This document shows positions 51,325 to 59,421 of a stretch of 64,000 nt of DNA, in pieces. Numbering within the stretch: position 1 is the stretch's first letter; each line of letters opens with the position of its first letter. Source of the DNA: Promicromonospora thailandica (lineage in GTDB: Bacteria; Actinomycetota; Actinomycetes; Actinomycetales; Cellulomonadaceae); NCBI RefSeq assembly GCF_024171955.1, contig NZ_JAMTCS010000002.1:173300-237299 (forward strand), in the 5' to 3' direction. The notes beneath the pieces were generated by a model. That model searched no databases, was not told where the DNA came from, and was given only the letters and a program-made list of their open reading frames with translations. The translations under genes and the position numbers were made by a program.

Positions 51325-51558
51325 GTGGGTGAACAGAGCGACGTCGTCCACAACCGCATAGCGATGCTGCGCGCCGAGCGCGGCGTCTCACGGCGCGAGC
51401 TGGCCGAGGCACTCGGGGTGCACTACCAGACCGTCGGCTACCTGGAGCGCGGTGAGTACAGCCCGTCGCTGCACCTCGCGCTGCGCATCGCGGAGTACTT
51501 CGACGTGGCGGTCGAGGTGGTGTTCTCGACCACCCCGTTCAAGCGGCTGGGTGCGTGA
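51325..51558 (+). CDS. Small XRE-type helix-turn-helix regulator
   Basis: A 77-residue protein that is little more than an HTH domain: SRRELAEALGVHYQTVGYLE then RGEYSPSLHLALRIAEYFDV, typical of YgzD-like regulators often found with ABC exporters. GTG at 51325 lies 4 bases after the permease stop, so it is the third gene of the operon and probably regulates it. The last 20 bases overlap the end of the convergent helicase gene. Confidence 0.88.
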   Translation: MGEQSDVVHNRIAMLRAERGVSRRELAEALGVHYQTVGYLERGEYSPSLHLALRIAEYFDVAVEVVFSTTPFKRLGA

Positions 51559-54136
51559 CCCCGGGATCGTGCGCGAGCACGGCGTCCAGGAGCCGTACCG
51601 CCGCGTCCTTGTCGAGCGGGGCGTTGTACGAGCCGCACTTGGGCGACTGCACGCACGCCGGGCAGCCGTCCGCGCAGGGGCACGCGGCGATCGCGTCCCG
51701 GGTGGCGCGGAGCCACGTGGCCCCGAGATCGTAGGCGCGCTCGGCGAAGCCCGCGCCGCCGGGGTAGGCGTCGTAGACGAACACGGTCGCCTCCCCGGTG
51801 TCCGGGTGCAGCTCCGTCGACACGCCACCGAGGTCCCAGCGGTCGCAGGTCGCGAGCAGGGGCAGCAGGCCGATCGCCGCGTGCTCGGCGGCATGCAGCG
51901 CGCCCGGTGCCTGCTCGGCGGAGATGTCGGCGGCGCGCAGCACGAACTCGGGCACCGACCACCACACCGCCACTGTGCCGAGCGTGTGCTCGGGCAGCTC
52001 CAGCTGTTCCGTGCCGAGCACCTGCATGTCCGGGATGCGGCGGCGCTGGTAGCTCACCACCTGGGACGTCACCTCGACGGGGCCCAGACCCCAGGTGACC
52101 GGCCCCCACTGCCGCGTCACGAGGTCGTGCCCGGTGTCGTCGACCTCGGCGCGCGGCTCGTCGTCGTCCCAGCCCTCGATGGCGACCGACATGACCGACC
52201 GGGACCACGTCCCGTAGTCGAGCCGGCGTCGCTGCACGACGGCGGTGTGGTCGGCCAGGTCCAGGTGCGTCACCACGTAGGTGGTGCCCTGGTGCACATA
52301 GACCGCGCCGTCGTGCACCTGGCCGTCGGCCGACGCCGCGTCGACAGTGCCCAGCATGCGTCCCGTGCCGTGCTCCACCACGCGCACCGGCGTGCCGCCG
52401 GCGCCGCGCAGGTCGGTCAGACCGGTGGCGGGCTGGTGGTGGGTCCAGTACCAGCCCGAGCTGCGGCGGCGCAGCGCACCCCGGGCGACGAGCACGTCCA
52501 GGATGCCGCGCACGTGCGCCGGGTCGCCGAACGCCGCGAGGTCCTCCGACCGCAGGGGTGCCTCCTGGGCCGCCGCGCAGAGGTGCGGCGCGAGCACGTG
52601 CGGGTTGGCCGGGTCGAACACCGTCGCCTCCAGCGGGGCGTCGAAGACGGCCTCGGGGTGGGTCACCAGGTAGGTGTCGAGCGGGTCCTCGCGCGCGACG
52701 AACGCGACCAGCCCGTCCGCCCCGGCCCGCCCCGCGCGGCCTGCCTGCTGCCACAGCGACATCCGCGTGCCCGGCCAGCCGGCGATGAGCACGGCGTCCA
52801 GCCCGGAGATGTCGACCCCCAGCTCGAGCGCGTTGGTCGTCGCCAGCCCGAGCAGGTCGCCGGTGCGCAGCGCCTGCTCCAGCTCGCGGCGCTCCTCGGG
52901 CAGGTAGCCCCCGCGGTAGGCGGCGATCCGCCCGGCGGCGTCCGGGGCGTGCCGCAGGTGGTCGCGGGCCTGCTGGGCCACCGACTCCGCACCGCGCCGC
53001 GAGCGCGTGAACGCCAGGCTCCGGGCGCCGGACGCGGCGAGGTCGGCGAGGAGGTCGGCCACCTCCGCGGTCGCCGACCGCCGCGGGTGCTCGGGCGGCG
53101 CCTCGGTGGCGACAGCGTCCACCTCGGGATCATCTGCCGGCCCCTGGGACCCCACGGCCCAGGGGTCGGGTTCCGTGAGGTCGGCACGTTGCATCGAGAT
53201 CGGCACATCGCTGGACCGATCTCGGGACAAGGGGCCGACCTCGGCGTCTCCTACGGGGGCCGGGCGCCACGAGGCGATCTCCGGGGGCTGCCAGAGGACC
53301 ACCGTGCGGCGGCCCGAGGGGGACGCGTCCTGGGTGACGGCCGTGACGTCGTCCGGCGCGACGCCGATGAGGCGGGCCGCACCGGCTGCGGGCTCCGCCG
53401 TCGTCGCCGAGGCCACGACGAACGTGGGCGCGCTGCCCCCGTACCGCTCGACGAGGCGCGTGAGCCGGCGCAGCACGTGCGAGACGTGCGCGCCGAAGAC
53501 GCCGCGGTAGGCGTGCCCCTCGTCGATCACGACGTAGCGCAGCCCCTTGAGCAGCCGCGACCAGCGCCGATGGTTCGGCAGGAGCGAGTAGTGCAGGAAG
53601 TCGGGGTTGGTCAGCACGACGTCGGCGTGGTCCCGCACCCAGGTGCGCTGCTCCCGTGAGGTGTCGCCGTCGCACGTCGCGACCCGCACGTCGCGGGTGC
53701 CCGCCGCGTCCAGGAGGCGCTCCAGGGCGCTGAGCTGGTCGGCCGCCAGGGCCTTGGTCGGGCTGAGATAGAGCGTCGTGGGCCGGGCACGCGCCGAGGA
53801 GATGTTGCCCGGGTCGAGCGTGGCCGAGGCAGCGGCGGTCCGGACGTCGGACAGCGCGGGCAGCCAGAACGCCAGCGACTTGCCCGACCCGGTGGACGTG
53901 GCCAGCGCGGTGTGCCGGCCCTGGTGGACGAGGTCGGCGGCGAGCGCCTGGTGCGTCCAGGGCCGCTCGACCCCGAGCTTCCGGTACCCCTGCACCACCG
54001 TCGCGTCGGCCCAGTCCGGCCAGTCGGCGTGCCGGGCGGTCCGCGCCGGGAGCACGCGTGACGCCGTCATCCGCTCGGCGCGCGCGCCGCCGGCGAGCAG
54101 CACGTCGAGCAGGGGGTGGGTGGAGACCTCGGGCAC
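51539..54136 (-). CDS. MrfA/Hrq1-like DEAD/DEAH helicase with DUF1998 zinc domain
   Basis: An 865-residue superfamily 2 DNA helicase: Walker A STGSGKSLAFW, motif II VVIDEGHAYRG, VVASATTAEP, and motifs V/VI ELGVDISGLDAV and QQAGRAGRAG. The C-terminal DUF1998 (MrfA-like) region ends with the four-Cys zinc site CPCADGCPACVQSPKC. Bacillus MrfA repairs mitomycin adducts without UvrA, so DNA repair is the likely role. The GTG at 54136 (MPEVSTHPLLDVLL) is inferred. Residues about 299-320, in the linker between the two RecA domains, are encoded by a palindromic repeat. Neighbourhood with Tad genes resembles Rv3649. Confidence 0.92.
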   Translation of the reverse strand: MPEVSTHPLLDVLLAGGARAERMTASRVLPARTARHADWPDWADATVVQGYRKLGVERPWTHQALAADLVHQGRHTALATSTGSGKSLAFWLPALSDVRTAAASATLDPGNISSARARPTTLYLSPTKALAADQLSALERLLDAAGTRDVRVATCDGDTSREQRTWVRDHADVVLTNPDFLHYSLLPNHRRWSRLLKGLRYVVIDEGHAYRGVFGAHVSHVLRRLTRLVERYGGSAPTFVVASATTAEPAAGAARLIGVAPDDVTAVTQDASPSGRRTVVLWQPPEIASWRPAPVGDAEVGPLSRDRSSDVPISMQRADLTEPDPWAVGSQGPADDPEVDAVATEAPPEHPRRSATAEVADLLADLAASGARSLAFTRSRRGAESVAQQARDHLRHAPDAAGRIAAYRGGYLPEERRELEQALRTGDLLGLATTNALELGVDISGLDAVLIAGWPGTRMSLWQQAGRAGRAGADGLVAFVAREDPLDTYLVTHPEAVFDAPLEATVFDPANPHVLAPHLCAAAQEAPLRSEDLAAFGDPAHVRGILDVLVARGALRRRSSGWYWTHHQPATGLTDLRGAGGTPVRVVEHGTGRMLGTVDAASADGQVHDGAVYVHQGTTYVVTHLDLADHTAVVQRRRLDYGTWSRSVMSVAIEGWDDDEPRAEVDDTGHDLVTRQWGPVTWGLGPVEVTSQVVSYQRRRIPDMQVLGTEQLELPEHTLGTVAVWWSVPEFVLRAADISAEQAPGALHAAEHAAIGLLPLLATCDRWDLGGVSTELHPDTGEATVFVYDAYPGGAGFAERAYDLGATWLRATRDAIAACPCADGCPACVQSPKCGSYNAPLDKDAAVRLLDAVLAHDPGVTHPAA
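53177..53242. repeat. Palindromic repeat element inside the helicase gene
   Basis: Imperfect inverted repeat (53177-53203 and 53216-53242, 12-base loop) matching the intergenic element at 29126-29191 at 55 of 66 bases. It is read in frame as EVGPLSRDRSSDVPIS... in the helicase; the same frame is open in the intergenic copy. Confidence 0.8.
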
Positions 54137-54192
54137 GGTGCACAGTCTCGCACCTGGGGGTCGCTCGCCCACCGGTCGTCCGCTGACGCACG

Positions 54193-54227
54193 CCGGCCGG
54201 GGCGACCTGCGCGGTAGCCCCGGCCGG
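54193..54227 (-). terminator. Terminator after the HTH-MurA gene
   Basis: CCGGCCGGGGC (54193-54203) and GCCCCGGCCGG (54217-54227), 13-base loop, 34 bases past the stop on the minus strand. Confidence 0.7.
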
Positions 54228-54261
54228 AGGTGGTGGCGGCCCGACGTCGGGGCCGGCGGGA

Positions 54262-55824
54262 TCAGTCGCGGAACGTCTCGATCCGCGCGCCCAGCTCGAT
54301 GAGGCGCTCGGCGAGCTGCTCGTAGCCGCGGGCGATGATGTCGACGTCGCGCAGCACCGAGGTGCCGGTCGACGCGAGCATCGCCAGCAGGATGACGACC
54401 GCCGGACGCAGGGCCGGCGGGCAGCTCACCTCGGCGCCGCGCCAGCGCGTGGGGCCGGTGATCTGCAGGCGGTGGGGGTCCATGAGCCGCACGTCCGCGC
54501 CGAGCCGCGTGAGGTCGGTGAGGTGGATGGCCCGGTTCTCGTAGACCCAGTCGTGCAGGAGCGTCGTGCCCGTGGCGCGCGCGGCGATGACGGCGAAGAA
54601 CGGCAGGTTGTCGATGTTCAGCCCGGGGAACGGCATCGCGTGGATCTTGTCGATCGGGGCGCGCAGGTCGCTCGGGTGCACGGTGACGTCGACCAGGCGC
54701 GTGCGGCCGTTGCGCGACAGGTACTCCGGGCTGAGCGTGTACCGCTGACCCATCTCGGCGAGGGTGGCGAGCTCGATCTCCATGAACTCGATCGGCACGC
54801 GCGTGACGGTGATCTCCGAGCTCGTCACGATGCCGGCGGTCAGCAGGCTCATCGCCTCGACCGGGTCCTCCGAGACCGTGTACTCGACGTCGGTCTCGAA
54901 CCGGGAGCGGCCGTGCACGCGCAGCGTGGTGGTGCCGATGCCCTCGATCCGCACGCCCAGCAGCTCCAGGTAGAAGCACAGGTCCTGGACCATGTAGTTG
55001 GGGCTGGCGTTGCGGATCGTGGTCACCGCGTCCCGGCCGGCCGCCGCCATCAGGGCGTTCTCCGTGACGGTGTCGCCGCGCTCGGTGAGCACGATGGACA
55101 GGTCGCCGGTACCCGGCGTGACCGTGGCCTGGTAGTGCCCTGCCGTCGCGACCACGTCGAGCCCGAACGGGCGCAGCGCGATCATGTGCGGCTCGACGGT
55201 CCGCGTGCCGAGGTCGCAGCCGCCCGCGTACGGGAGCTCGAAGTTCGGCTCACGGCCGAGCAGCGGGCCGAAGAACATGATGATCGACCGCGTGCGCACC
55301 GCGGCGTCGACGTCGATCGAGGCCAGGTCGAGCGTCTCGGGACGGACGATCTCGAGGTCGCGCCCGTTCGGGGCCCACGTGGCGCTCACGCCGATGGAAC
55401 GCAGCACGTCGAGGATGCGGTCCACCTCGACGATGCGAGCCACGTTGCGCAGCACGGTGCGGCCGTGGTTGAGCAGCGACGCGCACAGGAGCGCGACGGC
55501 GCCGTTCTTGGAGGAGTTCACCTCGATCGTGCCCGAGAGCTGGTGCCCGCCCTCGATGTGCAGGTGGGTGCGCCGGGGCGCGCCGACCGTGATGAGCTCG
55601 GAGTCGAGCGCCGCGCTGATGCGGCCGATCATCTCAAGACTGAGATTCTGCGCACCCTGCTCGATGCGGTGCACTGCGCTCTGGCTCGTGCTGAGGCGGT
55701 CGGCGAGCTGGGTCTGGGTGAGGCCGCGGTGTTGACGCGCGCTGCGGACCAGGGCTCCTACCTGCGCGGCATCCACCGCGGGGATCGATCCGGTCAGCGG
55801 TCGTTCGGTGCTGGCGATAGTCAC
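54262..55824 (-). CDS. MurA-family enolpyruvyltransferase with N-terminal HTH domain
   Basis: A 520-residue fusion. Residues about 20-77 form an XRE helix-turn-helix (LVRSARQHRGLTQTQLADRL, STSQSAVHRIEQG); residues about 85-520 form a MurA domain. MurA adds enolpyruvyl to UDP-GlcNAc, the first step of peptidoglycan synthesis. Key residues appear intact: the Lys in NSSKNGAVALLC, the catalytic Cys in AGGCDLGTR, the Asp in PGLNIDNLPF, and the Arg in ENRAIHLTDLTRLGA. So it may be both an enzyme and a regulator. GTG at 55824 has TAGGGT 7 bases upstream. A second stand-alone murA presumably exists elsewhere. Confidence 0.9.
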   Translation of the reverse strand: MTIASTERPLTGSIPAVDAAQVGALVRSARQHRGLTQTQLADRLSTSQSAVHRIEQGAQNLSLEMIGRISAALDSELITVGAPRRTHLHIEGGHQLSGTIEVNSSKNGAVALLCASLLNHGRTVLRNVARIVEVDRILDVLRSIGVSATWAPNGRDLEIVRPETLDLASIDVDAAVRTRSIIMFFGPLLGREPNFELPYAGGCDLGTRTVEPHMIALRPFGLDVVATAGHYQATVTPGTGDLSIVLTERGDTVTENALMAAAGRDAVTTIRNASPNYMVQDLCFYLELLGVRIEGIGTTTLRVHGRSRFETDVEYTVSEDPVEAMSLLTAGIVTSSEITVTRVPIEFMEIELATLAEMGQRYTLSPEYLSRNGRTRLVDVTVHPSDLRAPIDKIHAMPFPGLNIDNLPFFAVIAARATGTTLLHDWVYENRAIHLTDLTRLGADVRLMDPHRLQITGPTRWRGAEVSCPPALRPAVVILLAMLASTGTSVLRDVDIIARGYEQLAERLIELGARIETFRD

Positions 55825-55831
55825 GGTGACG

Positions 55832-55850
55832 ACCCTAACTCACATATGAG
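55832..55850 (-). promoter_or_regulatory. Leaderless promoter and near-palindrome of the HTH-MurA gene
   Basis: Minus-strand -10 TAGGGT (55837-55832), 7 bases before GTG 55824. Directly upstream, CTCACATATGAG (55839-55850) has CTCA/TGAG arms, a plausible site for the protein's own HTH domain. Confidence 0.55.
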
Positions 55851-55883
55851 ATACGGGCACGCCTGGTTGTGAACGTCACACGT

Positions 55884-55911
55884 CGGGGCGGCCGCCGCGG
55901 CGGCCGCCCCG
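55884..55911 (-). terminator. Terminator after ggt
   Basis: 28-bp perfect palindrome (CGGGGCGGCCGCCG and its complement), 6 bases past the ggt stop on the minus strand. Confidence 0.75.
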
Positions 55912-55917
55912 CTCGCG

Positions 55918-57750
55918 TCAGCGGCCGGCGGGCCGCACCACCAGGGCCGATCCGCCGCCGTTCCGGGTCGGCTCGGCCACGGCCGTCAGGCGCCCGCCCG
56001 GGCCGATCTCGACGGCGGTCGCCGCGCCGATCCCCTTCCCCGGTGCCACGGGCGCGAAGGTGTGCCCGTACCCGGCCAGCGCCGCGCCGTAGGCGCCGAT
56101 GAAGCCGGGCTCGGCCGTGACGGTCGCGGAGTTCTGGGGCGCCGCCCGCGGGGCGGCGATGGCCTCCTGGATCGGCCGGCCCAGGTCGATCCGGTGCACC
56201 AGCATCTGGGTCACCGTCGAGATGATGTTCGACCCGCCCGGGGAGCCGAGCGCGAGCACGGGGCGCCCGTCGGCGAGCACGATCGTCGGCGCCATCGACG
56301 AGCGCGGCCGCTTGCCCGGTTCGATCCGGTTGGGGTCGTCGGCGTCGTACTCGATGCTGAAGTCGGTGAGCTCGTTGTTCAGCAGGAACCCGCGGCCCGG
56401 CACGACGATCCCGGACCCGCCGATCTGCTCGATCGTGAGGGTGTACTCGACCACGTCACCCCAGCGGTCGACCGCCGTCAGGTTCGTGGTCGACGTGCTC
56501 TCGGTGTCCGGGGGCACGGAGCCGGGCGCGGCAGGGGTGCCGCACTCGCCGTCGTAGGACCGGGCGTCGCCCGCCGCCACCGGCTTCGGGGCCGCCGCGG
56601 CAGGATCGAGCAGGCACGCCCGTTCCCGGGCGTAGACGTCGTCGAGCAGCCCGTCCACGGGCACGTCCACGACGTCGCCGTCGCCCAGGTAGGCGGCCCG
56701 GTCCGCGAAGGCGAGCGCGCTCGCCTCGATCATGTGGTGCAGGACGGCGGGCTCGTCCAGGCCCGTCAGGTCGGCCTGCTCCAGGATGTTCAGCGTCTCG
56801 CCGACGGTCGTGCCGCCCGACGACGGCGGCGCCATCCCGTAGACGTCGTACCCGCGGTAGGAGAAGACGGTCGGTGCGCGGTCGACCACCTCGTACGAGG
56901 CGAGGTCCGCCGTGGTCATCGACCCGGCCGGCACGGGCAACGTGGTGCCGTCCGCCACGGGCGGGTCCTGGACGGCGTCGACGATCTCCCGGGCGAGGGC
57001 ACCCTCGTAGAAGGCGTCCGTGCCCGTGCGGGCGAGCAGCCGGTAGGTGGCCGCGAGGTCCGGGTTGCGGAAGACCGACCCGACCGCCGGCGCCGCGCCG
57101 CCCGGCAGGAACAGGTCGCTCGTGGAGGTGATCGCCTCGAAGCGCTCCTGGTTCTCCAGGGTCTGGTCGTGGAAGAGCTGGTCGACGACGAAGCCGCGCT
57201 CGGCCACGCGCGTCGCGGGCCGGAGCGCCTCGGCCAGGGAGGTCGTGCCCCAGCGTTCGAGGGCGCGGTCCCAGGTGGCCACCGTGCCGGGCACGCCGAC
57301 GCTGACGCCGCCGGTCACCAGGTCCGGGAAGAACGGGTACGGCTCGCCGGTCGCGGGGTCGACGAACGCGTCGGGCTCGATCGCGGCCGGCGCGGTCTCC
57401 CGGCCGTCGATGGTCTCGACGTCGCCCGTGCCCGCGTCGTAGTGGACGAAGAAGCCGCCGCCCCCGATCCCCGCGCTGTACGGGTCGGTGACGCCGATCG
57501 CGGCGGCCATCGCGACCGCGGCGTCGGTGGCGTTGCCACCCCGGCGGAGGACCGTGAGCCCCACCTCGGACACGACCGGGTCGAGGGAGCTGACGGCGCC
57601 CCCGTACCCGACCGACGTGGGCACCCGCGGCGGCTCGTGCCCGGGAGGTGGTGCCGCGGCTCCGGCCGGTGTCACCGCGGCGGTGCCGGCCAGCACCAGG
57701 ATCAGCGTCCCCGTGACGGCGGACCGGCGGACGGTGGTTCGTGTGCGCAT
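55918..57750 (-). CDS. ggt: Gamma-glutamyltransferase (secreted)
   Basis: A 610-residue Ntn hydrolase with a signal peptide (LILVLAGTAAVTPAGAAA, cleavage near residue 31). The precursor self-cleaves before the catalytic Thr in TESTSTTNLTAVD; large-subunit parts GGNATDAAVAMAAAIGVTDP and GIGGGGFFVHYD, and small-subunit GSPGGSNIISTVTQ, are family hallmarks. It hydrolyses or transfers gamma-glutamyl groups outside the membrane; glutathione is not expected in this host, so the physiological substrate may be other gamma-glutamyl compounds. AGGAGG lies 5 bases before the ATG. Confidence 0.96.
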   Translation of the reverse strand: MRTRTTVRRSAVTGTLILVLAGTAAVTPAGAAAPPPGHEPPRVPTSVGYGGAVSSLDPVVSEVGLTVLRRGGNATDAAVAMAAAIGVTDPYSAGIGGGGFFVHYDAGTGDVETIDGRETAPAAIEPDAFVDPATGEPYPFFPDLVTGGVSVGVPGTVATWDRALERWGTTSLAEALRPATRVAERGFVVDQLFHDQTLENQERFEAITSTSDLFLPGGAAPAVGSVFRNPDLAATYRLLARTGTDAFYEGALAREIVDAVQDPPVADGTTLPVPAGSMTTADLASYEVVDRAPTVFSYRGYDVYGMAPPSSGGTTVGETLNILEQADLTGLDEPAVLHHMIEASALAFADRAAYLGDGDVVDVPVDGLLDDVYARERACLLDPAAAAPKPVAAGDARSYDGECGTPAAPGSVPPDTESTSTTNLTAVDRWGDVVEYTLTIEQIGGSGIVVPGRGFLLNNELTDFSIEYDADDPNRIEPGKRPRSSMAPTIVLADGRPVLALGSPGGSNIISTVTQMLVHRIDLGRPIQEAIAAPRAAPQNSATVTAEPGFIGAYGAALAGYGHTFAPVAPGKGIGAATAVEIGPGGRLTAVAEPTRNGGGSALVVRPAGR

Positions 57751-57836
57751 GCATTCCTCCTGAGCGGCTGTGGACAGGGCGAAACTCAGACGTACGGAAC
57801 GGTGGAAAGGTTGTCTACGGGACGGGGCGCGGGACC

Positions 57837-58385
57837 TCACAGGTCGAAGAGCGTCGGCTGCTCCAGGTAGACCCCCTCGGTCTCCAGCATGCGCACCTTG
57901 GTGCGTGGGCCGCCGCGGGCCGAGAACCCGCCGACGCGGCGCCCCGCGGCGAGCACCCGGTGGCAGGGCACGATCGGTGGGAAGGGGTTGCGGCCCATCG
58001 CCTGGCCCACGGCCTGGGCGGCGCCGGGCGCACCGAGGGCCGCGGCGACCTCGCCGTACGTGCGCGTCTCGCCGGGCGGGATCGCGCGCACGACCTCGTA
58101 CACGCGCCGGTCGAAGTCGGGCACGGCGCTCATGTCCACGGGCACGTCCGCGAGCGTGCCCACACCCTCGGCCAGCAGCCGGGCAAGCGCCGCTGCCGCT
58201 GCCTCGACCGGCGCGGGCGGGGCCTCGACCGCGCCCGGGCACCAGCTCCGGACGGCGCGCCGGACCTCGTCGGCGCCGCCGTGCGGCAGCGTGGACCCGA
58301 CGATCTCTCCGGCGGCGTTCCAGACCAGCGCGCACTCCCCGATCGCCGTCGGGATCACCGCGAACTCGAGCCCCTCCTCCGCCAT
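57837..58385 (-). CDS. ogt: Methylated-DNA-[protein]-cysteine S-methyltransferase
   Basis: A 182-residue suicide repair protein removing alkyl groups from O6 of guanine. The acceptor cysteine is in NPFPPIVPCHRVLAAG; the DNA-binding HTH is at TYGEVAAALGAPGAAQAVG. The N-terminal domain is poorly conserved, as usual. ATG at 58385 is chosen because TAGGGT lies 7 bases upstream (58393-58398, minus strand), a leaderless arrangement; an upstream GTG would cross that box. Confidence 0.95.
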   Translation of the reverse strand: MAEEGLEFAVIPTAIGECALVWNAAGEIVGSTLPHGGADEVRRAVRSWCPGAVEAPPAPVEAAAAALARLLAEGVGTLADVPVDMSAVPDFDRRVYEVVRAIPPGETRTYGEVAAALGAPGAAQAVGQAMGRNPFPPIVPCHRVLAAGRRVGGFSARGGPRTKVRMLETEGVYLEQPTLFDL

Positions 58386-58392
58386 GCGACCC

Positions 58393-58398
58393 ACCCTA
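58393..58398 (-). promoter_or_regulatory. -10 element TAGGGT, leaderless-type, for ogt
   Basis: Minus-strand TAGGGT with a 7-base gap to the ATG at 58385; same format as the HTH-MurA promoter. Confidence 0.5.
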
Positions 58399-58429
58399 GG
58401 CGGAGCCACCGACACGGCCGGCGGGGTCG

Positions 58430-58699
58430 TCAGCCCTGGGCCTCGGCGGCCCAGCGGCCGGCCAGCCCGCTCGCCTTGTCGGCGGCGTCCGGGTCGCCGC
58501 TGGCGGCCGCGCCCAGGCCGCCCGCGGCCGCCAGCCCGTCGGCGTAGCCCACGGCGTACGTGGTCACGGGTGCGGCCGGCCGGGCGACGGCGTGCGCCGC
58601 GTCCCGGGCCAGGTCGAGCACCGCGTGCACGTCGACCGTGCCCGCGGGCAGGCCCAGCTCCTTCTCCAGCGCCGCGACCCAGCTGTCCAGCTCTGCCAT
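58430..58699 (-). CDS. DUF6457 family protein
   Basis: An 89-residue soluble protein starting MAELDSWVAALEKELGLPAG, with a helical middle (VLDLARDAAHAVARPAAPVT) and a Gly/Ala-rich end, the pattern of the small DUF6457 proteins found near molybdenum-cofactor genes. It lies 26 bases after mobA on the same strand, so it is probably the third gene of the moeA-mobA operon. AAGGGA is 7 bases before the ATG. Role unknown. Confidence 0.8.
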   Translation of the reverse strand: MAELDSWVAALEKELGLPAGTVDVHAVLDLARDAAHAVARPAAPVTTYAVGYADGLAAAGGLGAAASGDPDAADKASGLAGRWAAEAQG

Positions 58700-58725
58700 C
58701 TCGTGTCCCTTCGGGTGCCGTGGGT

Positions 58726-59421
58726 TCAGCGGCCGGGACGCGCGCCCAGGCGGGCGGCGTCGGCCGGGGTGTCGATGTCGTCGCTCCAGCCTGCCTCGTC
58801 GGGCACCTCGGTGCAGCGCAGCGCGCCGACCAGCCGTCTCATCGAGGCGCCGTCCGGATCCGTCCCGTCGAGGGCGGCGTCGAGCGCGGCGCGGCGGTAC
58901 AGCCCCACCAGCCACTGGGCCCGGCCGTCGCGCACGAGGTGGGCGCCGTCGGCAGGATCATGGACGACCGCCCGTTCCAGGGCGGCGACGGCGTGCGCCG
59001 CGCGCGGCACGTCCACCGCGAGGAGCAGCACCCACGGCGCACGCGGGTCCGGGAGCGCGCGCAGCCCGGCGGCCAGGCCCGCGACCGGGCCGCCGAACGG
59101 CGGATCCTCGCGCGTCAGCCGGACGCGCGGCTCGCCCGTCTCGGATGCGGGTTCCCCCGCGCCGGGGCCCGCCGCCGCACGCTCGCCCGGCACCACCGCC
59201 CCGGCCGGCGGCCGCTCGAGAGCGCCCGCCAGGTCCGGCGGTCCCACGACCACGACCCGGCGCGCCCGGCACGCCGCCGCCAGCGCGTGGTCGAGGAGTG
59301 CCGTGCCGTCGACGACGAGGTCCGCCTTCGACGCCCCGCCCAGCCGGGCCGCCCGGCCGCCGGCCAGCACCACGGCGTCGTACGCCAGGTCCACCGGTCG
59401 CGGCCCCGCCGGCCTCGTCAT
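58726..59421 (-). CDS. mobA: Molybdenum cofactor guanylyltransferase (MobA-like)
   Basis: A 231-residue nucleotidyltransferase: LAGGRAARLGGASKADL is the GTP-binding loop and catalytic Lys; VDVPRAAHAV contains the metal Asp; GLYRRAALDA follows. MobA attaches GMP to molybdopterin to make the bis-MGD cofactor needed by nitrate reductases of the type encoded at 62429. The ATG overlaps the moeA stop by four bases. A related glycosyl-phosphate nucleotidyltransferase role is possible but context favours MobA. Confidence 0.88.
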   Translation of the reverse strand: MTRPAGPRPVDLAYDAVVLAGGRAARLGGASKADLVVDGTALLDHALAAACRARRVVVVGPPDLAGALERPPAGAVVPGERAAAGPGAGEPASETGEPRVRLTREDPPFGGPVAGLAAGLRALPDPRAPWVLLLAVDVPRAAHAVAALERAVVHDPADGAHLVRDGRAQWLVGLYRRAALDAALDGTDPDGASMRRLVGALRCTEVPDEAGWSDDIDTPADAARLGARPGR

